Counted from the stretch's first letter, positions 1-9,247 are shown. The stretch is 29,928 bases of DNA from CAZHOV01 sp964534315 (GCA_964534315.1 CAZHOV010000061.1:1-29928); one strand, 5' to 3'. The notes: generated by a model from the letters alone, not told the origin. Numbers and translations: made by a program.

Positions 1-4
1 GCTC

Positions 5-979
5 TCACCACACCACATTGGGGATCAAATAGTCCTTTACATATTCTTCAATTCCCTCTTCTAGGGAATAAAAAGGTCGGTCGTAGCCGACCGATCGAAG
101 TTTTTGCATATCAGCTTCGGTAAAGTATTGGTAGGTATCGCGAATATCTTCGGGAGTATCGATGAAGGAGATATTGGGCTCCAGGCCCATTGCTTTAAAG
201 GTATTGGTGGACAGGTCAAAGAAAGTGCGGGCTTTACCGGTGCCCACGTTATATAAGCCATTTTCAGGTTGATTTTTATAAAGAAAATAGCATATTTCTG
301 CAACATCTTTGATATAAATGAAATCACGTTTTTGCTCGCCATCTTTAAAATCGGGATGGTGAGAGCGAAATAGCTTCATCCCGCCCGTCTCGTTAATTTG
401 GTTGTAAGTATGAAAAATAACGGAAGCCATTCTGCCTTTGTGGTATTCATTAGGGCCATAAACATTGAAAAACTTAAGTCCCGCCCAAAAGGGAGGGGTT
501 TTCTCCTGTTGGAGCATCCATTTGTCAAACTCATTTTTGGAAACGCCATAGGGATTGAGCGGCTCCAGCTTTTCCACCAAATCGTGATCATCCTTAAAAC
601 CATGCTCTCCTCCGCCGTAAGTAGCAGCACTTGATGCATATATCAACGGAATCTGATATTCGGTACATATCCGCCAGATATCTTTAGAGTAGTTGACATT
701 TAAGTGATCGAAAATTGACGTATCTTTTTCGGTGGTATCTGTCCGCGCCCCCAGATGAAAGACAAAGTCAATGGTAGAATGCGCCCGCTCAAACCACCCC
801 AGAAAAATATCGCGGTGGATAAATTCCCGGACGAATTTCATATTTTCTTCCAGGTTTCGCTTTTTGTAGTCTTTGTAGAAATCGTCTACGACCAATAGAT
901 CTTTATAATGCCCCTCTTCATTTAATTTTTGGGTCAGGCAACTCCCTATAAATCCGTAAGCACCAGTTATTACGATCAT
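5..979 (-). CDS. hldD: ADP-L-glycero-D-manno-heptose 6-epimerase
   Basis: Cytosolic NAD(P)-dependent short-chain dehydrogenase/reductase-type epimerase that converts ADP-D-glycero-D-manno-heptose to the L-glycero form, the last step in making the heptose donor for LPS inner core. The 324-aa product has the N-terminal Rossmann motif GAYGFIG (residues 6-12), an SSAATYG segment (about 116-122) and the catalytic YxxxK pair Y144/K148 in NPYGVSK. Length is normal for the family. The ATG at 977-979 sits at the start of the Rossmann strand, so the start is secure; the stop is 5 bases from the window edge. A possible promoter lies 40-70 bases upstream. Strong family match by eye; heptose synthesis in this organism is inferred. 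Confidence 0.93.
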   Translation of the reverse strand: MIVITGAYGFIGSCLTQKLNEEGHYKDLLVVDDFYKDYKKRNLEENMKFVREFIHRDIFLGWFERAHSTIDFVFHLGARTDTTEKDTSIFDHLNVNYSKDIWRICTEYQIPLIYASSAATYGGGEHGFKDDHDLVEKLEPLNPYGVSKNEFDKWMLQQEKTPPFWAGLKFFNVYGPNEYHKGRMASVIFHTYNQINETGGMKLFRSHHPDFKDGEQKRDFIYIKDVAEICYFLYKNQPENGLYNVGTGKARTFFDLSTNTFKAMGLEPNISFIDTPEDIRDTYQYFTEADMQKLRSVGYDRPFYSLEEGIEEYVKDYLIPNVVW

Positions 980-1017
980 CGAGCTTGGTTAAAATGGATA
1001 AATAAATTCTCAGTAGG

Positions 1018-1048
1018 CGAAATTAGAGATTGACAAGGGAAGTTCCAA
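1018..1048 (-). promoter_or_regulatory. Possible hldD promoter (Bacteroidota type)
   Basis: On the minus strand TTTG (1046-1049) is followed after 20 bases by TAATTTCG (1018-1025), one mismatch from the Bacteroidota -7 pattern TAnnTTTG with a normal spacer. It lies about 40 bases upstream of the hldD start. Pattern match only. Confidence 0.35.
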
Positions 1049-1075
1049 ATTTTAAGGGGAGGTAAACAATAATTC

Positions 1076-1104
1076 CGTCCCGCAATATTCCTTATTGTGG
1101 GACG
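1076..1104 (-). terminator. Stable hairpin downstream of gcvP
   Basis: Two 12-base arms (1076-1087 and 1093-1104) pair with one G-U and a 5-base loop; the core is GTCCCGC/GTGGGAC. It lies about 50 bases past the gcvP stop, after the heptad array, and upstream of hldD. It could end gcvP transcription. There is no clear T-run on the minus side, so an attenuator or processing site is also possible. Confidence 0.4.
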
Positions 1105-1124
1105 AAATGATTCGAGTTTACCAT

Positions 1125-1152
1125 ATCAATTGCACATTGTTAATTGCACATT
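1125..1152. repeat. Heptanucleotide array at gcvP 3' end
   Basis: Four 7-base units on the plus strand: ATCAATT, GCACATT, GTTAATT, GCACATT. A perfect 14-base tandem copy is visible (1128-1141 and 1142-1155). On the gcvP coding strand the units read AATGTGC/AATTAAC and begin directly after the stop codon (1154-1156). Same family as the arrays at 4247, 23186 and 27579. Confidence 0.8.
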
Positions 1153-1153
1153 G

Positions 1154-4045
1154 TTATCGCTCCTCTGCCATATAATACTCGATCGGAGGACAAGTACACA
1201 CCAGGTGCCGATCTCCGTAGGCATTATCTACGCGGGCGACGGCAGGCCAGAATTTGCTGCGACTGCGCAGGAACGGTAATGCGTAGGCCGCCTTCTCCCG
1301 GCTGTACGCATGATTCCAATCGTCTGAAGCCACTTCTTGCATAGTGTGGGGGGCGTTATGCAGTACATTATCGTCTTTATCCGCTTCGCCGGTAGCGATT
1401 TCGTCTATTTCTTTTCGTATCTGAATGAGGGCATCACAGAAGCGATCGAGTTCATCCTTATCTTCACTTTCCGTAGGCTCGATCATAACAGTGCCTGGTA
1501 CAGGAAAAGAAAGCGTTGGCGCGTGGAAACTGTAGTCCATCAATCGCTTGGCAATATCTTCAGCGCTAATCCCCAGCGACTTAAACTGCCGGAGATCAAC
1601 AATAAATTCATGCGCCGCTCTTCCATTTTCACCAGAATACAAGATCTGGTAATGATCTTCCAATCTGGATTTGATATAGTTGGAATTCAGAATGGCATAT
1701 TCAGTTGCTTTACGTAAGCCCGTTTTACCTAACATCTTGATATACCCATAGGAGATCAATAAAATACTCGCACTACCCCATGGAGCTGATGCTACAGCAG
1801 GAACGCCCTGCTCACCTCCTGTTTCTACAAAATGGTGCTTGGGTAAAAATGGTGCTAACTTCGAATTTACACAAATAGGGCCCATCCCTGGTCCTCCACC
1901 TCCGTGCGGGATAGCAAAGGTCTTGTGGAGATTCAGGTGACATACATCTGCGTGAATAGCTCCGGGGGTAGTCAATCCTACCTGGGCATTCATGTTGGCA
2001 CCATCCATGTAAACCAGACCGCCATTTTCGTGTATAATATCGCAGACCTCCTTGATATGTGTTTCGAACACCCCGTGTGTAGAAGGATAGGTGATCATTA
2101 GGGCACCCAGATGTTCTTTATTGGCTTCTGCTTTTTCACGCAGATCATCAATATCAATATTTCCGTGATCATCGGTTTTGATCACGATCACATTCATTCC
2201 CGCCATTACGGAACTCGCAGGATTAGTACCATGAGCCGAGGAAGGAACTAAGGTTATATTCCGATGACGGTTACCATTGGCAATATGATAAGCCCTAATG
2301 GTCAATAAGCCGGTAAATTCGCCTTGAGCGCCGGAATTGGGCTGCAGCGAACAAGCTTCGAAACCGGTGATCTCAGAAAGGTCTCTTTCCAGTTCCTTAA
2401 AAATTTGCTGGTATCCCTCTGTTTGATCCAGCGGCACGAAAGGATGAATATTGGCAAATTCAGGCCAGCTTATAGGTTCCAATTCTACTGCCGCATTCAA
2501 TTTCATCGTACAAGAGCCTAAGGAGATCATGGAATGAACAAGCGATAAGTCTTTATTTTCCAGACTCTTAAGGTAGCGCATCATTTTCGTTTCTGTATGG
2601 TGGGATTTGAATACCGGATGAGTCATATACTCACTGGTACGCACCAATCCTTCCGGGAAGGCATAGTCGTGGTTAGCTTTCACTTCTGTTTCAAAACTTT
2701 CGTATCCGGTAGCTTTCGCAAAGATAGAGCAGATTTCGTCAATATCTTCCATTAATACCGTCTCATCTAATGCAATCTGAATGCCCTTATCCGTATACCA
2801 GAAGTTGATTTCATGTTCTAAAGCCGTTTTTCGTACCTTTTCCTTAGTGGCCTCATCGCAGGGGATAGAGATGGTATCAAAAAAATGATCGGTAGCCAGC
2901 GTTATTTTAACATCCTTTAGATTTTGAGCTAATACCCGAGTAAGTTGATGAACGCGTTCAGCGATAGCCTTGATTCCTCTTGGGCCGTGATAAACCCCGT
3001 ACATTCCTGCCATAACAGCCAACAATGCCTGGGCGGTACAAATATTTGAAGTTGCTTTTTCTCTTCGAATATGTTGCTCTCTGGTCTGCAAAGCCATTCG
3101 ATAGGCCTGATCTTCGTGACGATCCTGCGAAACGCCAATGATCCTTCCGGGTATATTTCTTTTGAAATCCTCTCTGGTAGCAAAGTAAGCGGCATGAGGA
3201 CCACCATAGCCCATGGGTACACCAAAACGCTGGGTATTTCCCACAACTGCATCAGCACCCCATTCACCCGGAGGCATTAATAACGCCAGGCTTAGAATAT
3301 CAGCGGCAACGGTGATATAAATATCCTGGCTTTTCATCTTTTCAGCAAAAGCCCGGTAGTCTTCTACTTCACCTTCCATATTGGGGTATTGAAGCACTAC
3401 GCCAAAGGTCCTGTCTATAGGTTCAAATGACTCCCAATCGCCATGAATAATCTTGATGTCTAAAGGCTCGCAGCGGGTGCGTAAGACGTCAATAGTATGC
3501 TCATAAACACCTTTATCTACAAAGATTTCATTAATCGCGTCTCCTTTGTTGCGCTTATTTTTCAAAGCGTAAAACATATGAACTGCCTCTGAAACAGCAG
3601 TACCTTCATCTAATAAAGAAGCATTGGCAATCGTCAATCCGGTCAGGTCGCTCACCATCGTCTGGAAGTTAAGGAGCGCTTCTAAACGCCCTTGGGCGAT
3701 TTCCGCCTGATAGGGCGTATACTGGGTATACCAACCCGGGTTCTGAAAAACATTTCTAAGAATGACAGAAGGAGTGATCGTACCATTAAAGCCCTGTCCG
3801 ATATAAGATCTGAAAACCTTATTTTGGTTGGCAATTCCCTTCAACATTTTAAAATATTCGAACTCAGTGATCGCTTCCGGCAAATCTAATTCCTTATTTA
3901 GTCTAATTCCCGAAGGAACTGTTTCGTCAATCAACTGATCAAGCGAATCCACCCCAATGGTCTTGAGCATCTCCTTGAGCTCTTCTTCGCTAATCCCGAT
4001 ATGTCGATTAACAAATTGATCGTAAGCAGCAATTTTGTTAGTCAT
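1154..4045 (-). CDS. gcvP: Glycine dehydrogenase (decarboxylating), P-protein
   Basis: PLP-dependent P-protein of the glycine cleavage system: decarboxylates glycine and passes the aminomethyl group to the lipoyl arm of H-protein, feeding C1 units to folate. The 963-aa product is the single-chain form with both homologous halves. It starts with the typical N-terminal segment FVNRHIGISEEEL, and the PLP lysine is at about residue 708 in HLNLHKTFAIPHGGGGPG. The ATG at 4043-4045 gives the family's usual N-terminus. The other gcv genes (gcvT, gcvH) are not in the window, so it appears monocistronic. The stop abuts a heptad array and a hairpin. Confidence 0.97.
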   Translation of the reverse strand: MTNKIAAYDQFVNRHIGISEEELKEMLKTIGVDSLDQLIDETVPSGIRLNKELDLPEAITEFEYFKMLKGIANQNKVFRSYIGQGFNGTITPSVILRNVFQNPGWYTQYTPYQAEIAQGRLEALLNFQTMVSDLTGLTIANASLLDEGTAVSEAVHMFYALKNKRNKGDAINEIFVDKGVYEHTIDVLRTRCEPLDIKIIHGDWESFEPIDRTFGVVLQYPNMEGEVEDYRAFAEKMKSQDIYITVAADILSLALLMPPGEWGADAVVGNTQRFGVPMGYGGPHAAYFATREDFKRNIPGRIIGVSQDRHEDQAYRMALQTREQHIRREKATSNICTAQALLAVMAGMYGVYHGPRGIKAIAERVHQLTRVLAQNLKDVKITLATDHFFDTISIPCDEATKEKVRKTALEHEINFWYTDKGIQIALDETVLMEDIDEICSIFAKATGYESFETEVKANHDYAFPEGLVRTSEYMTHPVFKSHHTETKMMRYLKSLENKDLSLVHSMISLGSCTMKLNAAVELEPISWPEFANIHPFVPLDQTEGYQQIFKELERDLSEITGFEACSLQPNSGAQGEFTGLLTIRAYHIANGNRHRNITLVPSSAHGTNPASSVMAGMNVIVIKTDDHGNIDIDDLREKAEANKEHLGALMITYPSTHGVFETHIKEVCDIIHENGGLVYMDGANMNAQVGLTTPGAIHADVCHLNLHKTFAIPHGGGGPGMGPICVNSKLAPFLPKHHFVETGGEQGVPAVASAPWGSASILLISYGYIKMLGKTGLRKATEYAILNSNYIKSRLEDHYQILYSGENGRAAHEFIVDLRQFKSLGISAEDIAKRLMDYSFHAPTLSFPVPGTVMIEPTESEDKDELDRFCDALIQIRKEIDEIATGEADKDDNVLHNAPHTMQEVASDDWNHAYSREKAAYALPFLRSRSKFWPAVARVDNAYGDRHLVCTCPPIEYYMAEER

Positions 4046-4164
4046 TATCCTGGTTTTTCAACTTATTTAATGAAATTTTCTTTTAGTGTAATCATTTCCT
4101 ACCAAAATTGTTCAAAGCCAAATTTTAAGAAGTAAACTTAGCCTTTGTCAGGCTGATCACAAAG

Positions 4165-4172
4165 CAAAAATA
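4165..4172 (-). promoter_or_regulatory. Possible gcvP -7 promoter element
   Basis: The minus strand reads TATTTTTG, matching TAnnTTTG, about 120 bases upstream of the gcvP start. No convincing -33 TTG is seen at the expected spacing. A small inverted repeat (CTTTGT 4143-4148 / ACAAAG 4159-4164) lies just downstream in the direction of transcription and could be an operator. Confidence 0.25.
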
Positions 4173-4246
4173 GTGATAATTTTATTGTTTAGGTATTGAT
4201 AAAGCGTTCTTATAAAAACACAAAAATTTACAACCTCCTTTTGATT

Positions 4247-4316
4247 CCTAATTATCCATTCCTCATTACTCCTTATCCATTGCTCATTATTCACTACTCA
4301 TCACTCATTATCCATT
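4247..4316. repeat. Ten-unit heptanucleotide array
   Basis: Exactly ten 7-base units without a phase break on the plus strand: CCTAATT ATCCATT, CCTCATT ACTCCTT, ATCCATT GCTCATT, ATTCACT ACTCATC, ACTCATT ATCCATT. On the minus strand the units read AATGGAT/AATGAGT. The array runs into the 3' end of the 487-aa gene and supplies its final codons (Met-Asp-Asn-Glu) and TGA stop at 4301-4303. Degenerate units with a strict 7-base period suggest old expansion followed by point mutation. Confidence 0.88.
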
Positions 4317-5764
4317 GCTTCTACCTGTTGTTCTAGCCAAGACTTATTGGCCAGCGGGTCAATACGTTGCAGGCGGTTGCGCTGCTCTTCCAACTTATAC
4401 TGAAACACTTCAGCTTTCATTAATCGACGATTTTCTTTCAAGTCGAATAATTGTTTGGTGAAATTGATAAAATTCAAGTTGGCTTTTCGTTTATAATCGC
4501 CTAAAGATTTGTTGCGACTTATATATTTCCGAAAAGCCTGAAGAAGTGCATAGAGAGCCTCCCCCTCGTTTAGCGTGAAATAGCTCTTTACCTGTATGAT
4601 CTTTGCCCCAAGATGATAGGAAGAATCGGTAAATTCAACGTGGTGTAGCGTCTGTAATGCTGAATGATAATCCTGTTGTTCAAAAAAAAGAGCCGCCATA
4701 TTATAAGCTGCTGCATTTTGCTGCTCTTCCGGCAAAAGCTTTTGAATGTAGGTCTCAATAAACCGGCGGGTCCACTCAAAGTCTCGAATGCGCAGACCTA
4801 CCGTTACAATATTTTTGAAATCCCACTGAGTAAGGTAACCATTCTTGTAGATTAACTCCTGCTCTAATATTTCCTGGTACAACTGGTGAACTTCCTGGTA
4901 ATAAACACTTTTTCCACTATTGATCTGGCTAATACAAAAGTTAAGCGCATAATTGTACAAAACCCATAATTCTTCTTTCGGAAAAAGATCAATGTTTTTA
5001 TTTAGAATCTGTCTAAACTTCAAAAAAAAGGGCTCCGGGTGCTCATTTTGTAATAATTCATAAGCAGTAAGGTACACCTCCAGGGCAGGGAAGGCAGGGA
5101 AGGCGGAGATGTCGAAATCGTCAGATGCTATCCAGGATACGATTTGTTCGATATGATTACAATGATAGGAGGCCTTGATCACCTTATTGCGACTAACCAT
5201 ATCACAGGCTATTCTTAATTTGCGCAGCAGGTAGAAACGGTCAATAGCTCGATCTTTCAACTGAAGATTGGGATCAAAACTCCGTTCGGAACCGGCCATA
5301 AAGTATTGGTCTTTCCATTCGTAATAACTCCATTGAAAAAAAGCAAAATCATAACTTCTGGTTGGAAATGCATCTATGGCTTTTTCGAACCGATCTGCTG
5401 TCCTTCGGGCATGAAAAAGCGCCTCGCGATGGAGCAACTCCTCTAATAAATGAGGATAGCTGTTGACCGGACTCTTTTTAATTTTATGAATAATTAAAAA
5501 CTGATAAGCCAATTGTAAGGTCTGTGAAACCAAACTATTTATTTTTTGCTCACTATAAACCTCCTTGAGAAATAATTTCTTAAACACCCCTTCCTTGGTT
5601 AACTTTGAATGAGTATAATCAGGTGCAAAGGCCGATAAGTAACCGCACAGCTGCCGGATGTCCTTATTGCGGTTGAAGTAGGGAGATTCCACAAATTCCC
5701 GGAAAGCTTTAAGCTCTTTTGCCGAAAACTTTTTTAACAAATCAACCAGCTTTGTATTGATCAT
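4301..5764 (-). CDS. Conserved all-helical protein of unknown function
   Basis: A 487-aa protein, predicted soluble and largely alpha-helical, with no signal peptide or membrane segment. I do not recognise a named family. The opening (LVDLLKKFSAKELKAFREFVESPYFNRN) resembles uncharacterised proteins I associate with Saprospiria. The later part (about 330-420) has short helical pairs such as AAYNMAALFFEQQDYHSALQ that look like TPR-type repeats, which would suggest a protein-binding scaffold. The ATG at 5762-5764 is the natural start. The C-terminus is built from the heptad array, so its last residues may be recent additions. It is divergent from the T9SS gene at 5940. Function unknown. Confidence 0.8.
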   Translation of the reverse strand: MINTKLVDLLKKFSAKELKAFREFVESPYFNRNKDIRQLCGYLSAFAPDYTHSKLTKEGVFKKLFLKEVYSEQKINSLVSQTLQLAYQFLIIHKIKKSPVNSYPHLLEELLHREALFHARRTADRFEKAIDAFPTRSYDFAFFQWSYYEWKDQYFMAGSERSFDPNLQLKDRAIDRFYLLRKLRIACDMVSRNKVIKASYHCNHIEQIVSWIASDDFDISAFPAFPALEVYLTAYELLQNEHPEPFFLKFRQILNKNIDLFPKEELWVLYNYALNFCISQINSGKSVYYQEVHQLYQEILEQELIYKNGYLTQWDFKNIVTVGLRIRDFEWTRRFIETYIQKLLPEEQQNAAAYNMAALFFEQQDYHSALQTLHHVEFTDSSYHLGAKIIQVKSYFTLNEGEALYALLQAFRKYISRNKSLGDYKRKANLNFINFTKQLFDLKENRRLMKAEVFQYKLEEQRNRLQRIDPLANKSWLEQQVEAMDNE

Positions 5765-5888
5765 TTATATATAATTTTTATAAAAATATATGTTTATTGC
5801 TTGTTGTTCAGCAAAATAAAATAAAATCAAACATTAAAATATTAAATAAATCTTTCAAAATGTACTTTTTCTGGCCTCTTTTTCCACT

Positions 5889-5896
5889 TACATTTG
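5889..5896 (+). promoter_or_regulatory. Probable promoter -7 element of T9SS gene 1
   Basis: TACATTTG fits the Bacteroidota -7 pattern TAnnTTTG. Transcription would start near 5903, so the GTG at 5901 could not be the start codon and the ATG at 5940 is favoured. The -33 region is weak. Confidence 0.45.
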
Positions 5897-5939
5897 TATT
5901 GTGCGAAATAAAATTTACCAATTCCAAATACATGACGCT

Positions 5940-8771
5940 ATGAAAAAGCTGTTTTTTATTATTTTTTGTTTTCTTCTTTCCCATCTGACAATTGCCCAGA
6001 TCACGGTCGACTTCACCTATTCTGTCGATACGATAACTTGTGACAACCCGTTTCCCTTGTTTACCGGAACGGATAATTCCACCTCCTCTGCTGGTGAAAT
6101 CGTCCAGTGGTTGTGGTATGATATGGTAGGTCCTGTTTTCGATACCACCTCCTCCCCTTCTTTCAATATCGATCCGGCAGTCAATTCCATCTGCCTGAAA
6201 GTATGGGACGATCAAGGAAATGTGGACTCGCTCTGTGAGCCTATCATCTACGCCTTCAATAATTTCCAGCCGGTAGCCGATGCCGGATTTGATCAGACTA
6301 TCAACTGCGCGGTTTCTCAAGTCGTATTGGATGGCAGCGGATCGGATCAGGGACCGGATTATGCTTACCAATGGAACACCGCCAATGGAATCATTCTTTC
6401 CGGTGCCAATACGCTGACCCCAGTGGTGGCCTCAGCAGGAGTATATGAATTGGTTTTAACCAATACATCAACGGGATGCACCAATCAGGATGAGGTGATC
6501 GTCATAGAGGATTTACAAATACCCTCTATTGCCTTATTTCCAAATGAGTTTACGATTTGCTCCTCCTCGCTTACCCTCAACTTTTCCAACTTTCCTGACG
6601 GTCCCGATTATGTCTTCAACTGGTCTGTCGAGGGAGCTGTAGGCGAGATCATTGACCAATCCAATCCGGAAATGCCGATCGTCGGAGGGCCGGGAGTGTA
6701 TGCATTGGAGATCATGGACATAAACAATGGATGTACCGACGAAACTTATGTAACTGTTCATGGAGATACCGCTGGCCATGTTACTGTCGGGAATGTCATT
6801 ATTTCATCTCCCTCCTGTTCAGGGGGGACGGACGGATCAATCGAATTGGAGATTTATTGTGGAACACCTCCCTATGAATACGAATGGAGTGACGGCTATG
6901 ATCAGGGACCGGTGTACACGAGTATCCCGGCAGGGATCTATACGGTAACTGTCACCGATGCCAATGACAGCATTTATATACCGGTTTCCATTGTGGTCGG
7001 TAACCCCGCCCCATTAAATTCAACGGTTACCGGTCCAGGCAGCATATGCCCCGGAGACGATCTGTGCCTGGACGTTGTGGTATCCGGAGGATGTGCCCCC
7101 TATGAATACCTTTGGGACAATAACGGAATTGATCCAAACAATTGCTTTCCTGCTCCGACATCGGGTGATTATTGCGTAACGGTCACCGATTGCAATGGCT
7201 GCTCGGTGGTTGAATGTTTCAACCTCTCTCTCCCTAATCCTATCGAGATCACATTGGAAGATTATATTTGTACACCACTAGACGGAAGTGGTATGGGATT
7301 AATCGACATCTCTGTAATGGGTGGAACACCACCCTATTTATACAGTTGGAATAACGGGGAGATGACTCAGGATATACAAACTTCCTCTCCCTTAGATGCC
7401 TATGCATTAACGATTACCGATGCAGTGGGGTGCACAGAAGAACGATTACCTCCCTGGCACGATCCGATTATCTTAGCGGAAACACCGGATACCAGCTTCT
7501 GCGTTGGCGATCAGTTGACCCTGTCAATTAGTGCACCCAATGCTGATTCTATTAATTGGTTCAGTAACAATAACGAAGTATTTAGCTGTACCAATTGTGA
7601 AGTAACCACAGTAGAAATCCTGCCTTCTACCGATTGGTTTGGTATTATTGCTTTTGCAGAAGGCTCTTGTTTCGATACCGCTCAAATATGGGTTGATCCT
7701 ATCCTCGATTGTGTATGGCCGGGCGATACAGACACCAATGGAGTGGTCAATAATTTTGACCTGTTGCCTATCGGCTTGGCATATGACTCGGTCGGGCCGC
7801 CCAGGCAGTTGGCGACTATCGGATGGTACGGTCAGGAAGCAAGTGACTGGCCGCAATTTCTAGACACGGTACAAGTCAATTATAAACATATTGATACAGA
7901 TGGGAATGGCTTAATTGACGCAAATGACACTTTGGCCATCACTCAAAATTTTGGAAACACCCACAACTTTCTGCCAGGGGCAGAGGAAAATTTCCTCGAT
8001 GAGCTACCTGTTTCAGATGCACTACAAGTCATTCCCTTCTATGTACAACCCGACACTCTCATTCCCGGAGCGACGGCTGATTTACCGGTTATTTTAGGCG
8101 ATATGATGAATCCGGTTCAAGATTTGTACGGGATGGCCTTCACGATCAACTATGACACAAGCGTTGTCGAATTTGGTTCAGCCAAAGCCTCTTTTTCAAC
8201 TTCCTGGTTAGGTAACGACAATCAAGATATGATCACCTTACAGCAAGGCCACCCGCAATCTGGACAAGTAGACCTGGCTCTTACCCGTATTGACGGTGTC
8301 AATGTCTCGGGGAATGGACAAATTGCTACTTTTACGATCATTATTCAGGATGATATTCTGCTTTTACAACAGCAAAATAATTTTGGAGGTGGAAACAATC
8401 CGGTTAATGCCGCCTTTTCCATTGACGATGTCTATCTGATCAATTTTGAACAGGAGTTGATTCCTGTAGAGCCGCAGACTACAGAATCTATTATTGCAAG
8501 TGGGCCGGTAAATATAGAAAAGCCGGTTTTAGAAAAGAAGGTGAAAATTTTTCCAAATCCGGCGAATGATCATCTGATGGTATTTTCTACTCCGGATGTA
8601 GAAATTGAAAAGGTCGTCTTTTACGGTTTTGGCGGGCAAGTTGTAAGAAGTTTAAAATGGGAAACTATTGAGGGAGGACAAATTAGCATAGGTACACTTC
8701 CTTCAGGTATTTATTTTATAGAAATAATTACAAGTGAGGGAATGGTTAATAAAAAACTGGTCGTTCATTAA
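5940..8771 (+). CDS. Secreted T9SS surface protein with SprB-like, dockerin-like and cohesin-like modules
   Basis: About 943 aa, exported by Sec and then by the type IX system to the cell surface. From the chosen ATG it begins with a clear signal peptide (MKKLFFIIFCFLLSHLTIAQ). PKD/Ig-like segments with paired cysteines follow, then at least three SprB-like repeats around GTPPYEYEWSDG, GGCAPYEYLWDNNG and GGTPPYLYSWNNGE. Next is a dockerin-like calcium-binding pair (GDTDTNGVVNNFDLLPIG and DTDGNGLIDANDTLAITQ), a cohesin-like beta domain (LYGMAFTINYDTSVVEFGSA), and a C-terminal type A sorting domain opening with KIFPNPANDHLMV. An upstream in-frame GTG at 5901 would add 13 residues before the signal peptide and is rejected. 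No enzyme domain is seen; an adhesive or structural role is inferred. Confidence 0.9.
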   Translation: MKKLFFIIFCFLLSHLTIAQITVDFTYSVDTITCDNPFPLFTGTDNSTSSAGEIVQWLWYDMVGPVFDTTSSPSFNIDPAVNSICLKVWDDQGNVDSLCEPIIYAFNNFQPVADAGFDQTINCAVSQVVLDGSGSDQGPDYAYQWNTANGIILSGANTLTPVVASAGVYELVLTNTSTGCTNQDEVIVIEDLQIPSIALFPNEFTICSSSLTLNFSNFPDGPDYVFNWSVEGAVGEIIDQSNPEMPIVGGPGVYALEIMDINNGCTDETYVTVHGDTAGHVTVGNVIISSPSCSGGTDGSIELEIYCGTPPYEYEWSDGYDQGPVYTSIPAGIYTVTVTDANDSIYIPVSIVVGNPAPLNSTVTGPGSICPGDDLCLDVVVSGGCAPYEYLWDNNGIDPNNCFPAPTSGDYCVTVTDCNGCSVVECFNLSLPNPIEITLEDYICTPLDGSGMGLIDISVMGGTPPYLYSWNNGEMTQDIQTSSPLDAYALTITDAVGCTEERLPPWHDPIILAETPDTSFCVGDQLTLSISAPNADSINWFSNNNEVFSCTNCEVTTVEILPSTDWFGIIAFAEGSCFDTAQIWVDPILDCVWPGDTDTNGVVNNFDLLPIGLAYDSVGPPRQLATIGWYGQEASDWPQFLDTVQVNYKHIDTDGNGLIDANDTLAITQNFGNTHNFLPGAEENFLDELPVSDALQVIPFYVQPDTLIPGATADLPVILGDMMNPVQDLYGMAFTINYDTSVVEFGSAKASFSTSWLGNDNQDMITLQQGHPQSGQVDLALTRIDGVNVSGNGQIATFTIIIQDDILLLQQQNNFGGGNNPVNAAFSIDDVYLINFEQELIPVEPQTTESIIASGPVNIEKPVLEKKVKIFPNPANDHLMVFSTPDVEIEKVVFYGFGGQVVRSLKWETIEGGQISIGTLPSGIYFIEIITSEGMVNKKLVVH

Positions 8772-8776
8772 AAAAA

Positions 8777-8810
8777 CTATGGGGTGGGTATTATTTTACC
8801 CATTCCATAG
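8777..8810. terminator. Bidirectional terminator between convergent genes
   Basis: Fourteen-base arms (8777-8790 and 8797-8810) pair fully with two G-U pairs around a 6-base loop. A six-A run precedes the hairpin, which becomes a T-run on the minus strand; a T-rich stretch follows on the plus strand. It serves the T9SS gene (stop 8769-8771) and the SpoIIAA-like gene, whose stop codon (8791-8793) lies in the loop, so the right arm is coding. Confidence 0.8.
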
Positions 8811-9144
8811 CTTTCTCTTTTTCTGAAGGCTTAAAATATTTCACGTCGATACCGGGTGTAACGATATCACCAAAATTCGCCCAGTGTTTAGCCCAATCTT
8901 GTGGAGCCGAAATTGCGATCTTGTTAAAATCATTGTAAAACTTAACACCTGTCTTCAAATCTTCCATTAAGGCTTTTAATGACATACCTTCCCATTTCAA
9001 AATCTCAATGTAAAGACGTATGTCCTGATTCTCTTGCTCTTTCTTCAATTTGCTATTTATTTTATCATAATCTGTTTCAACGATTTTATCATCAACAGAT
9101 ATTCCAATTACATTTTCAGGTACGTTTTCTAAAAAGTGTATCAT
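8791..9144 (-). CDS. SpoIIAA-like (STAS/CRAL-TRIO-type) domain protein
   Basis: A small soluble protein of 117 aa that resembles the SpoIIAA-like family (PF11964): an N-terminal strand with ENVIGISVDDKI, the middle KLYIEILKW-type strand (here IRLYIEILKW), a helix EGMSLKALMEDLKTGVKFYND, and the C-terminal IAISAPQDWAKHWANF segment. Family members are single-domain alpha/beta proteins, often with an unproven role. The ATG at 9142-9144 is chosen; an in-frame GTG at 9171 would add nine residues (MQSTIIKII) before the conserved start. The stop lies inside the terminator hairpin. The next minus-strand gene upstream is 103 bases away, so they may be co-transcribed. Confidence 0.8.
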   Translation of the reverse strand: MIHFLENVPENVIGISVDDKIVETDYDKINSKLKKEQENQDIRLYIEILKWEGMSLKALMEDLKTGVKFYNDFNKIAISAPQDWAKHWANFGDIVTPGIDVKYFKPSEKEKAMEWVK

Positions 9145-9247
9145 AATTATTTTGATTATAGTGCTTTGCACTAATTAATTTAATATGTGATTTGACTTTT
9201 ACAAAAATCTAAAAGCCAGTTCATGCGTCAGTCCGAAGGATTGTTTC

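Noticed and set aside
1097..3889. Plus-strand open frames across gcvP
   Set aside because: Antisense shadows of a well-conserved gene, with no family resemblance or start context.
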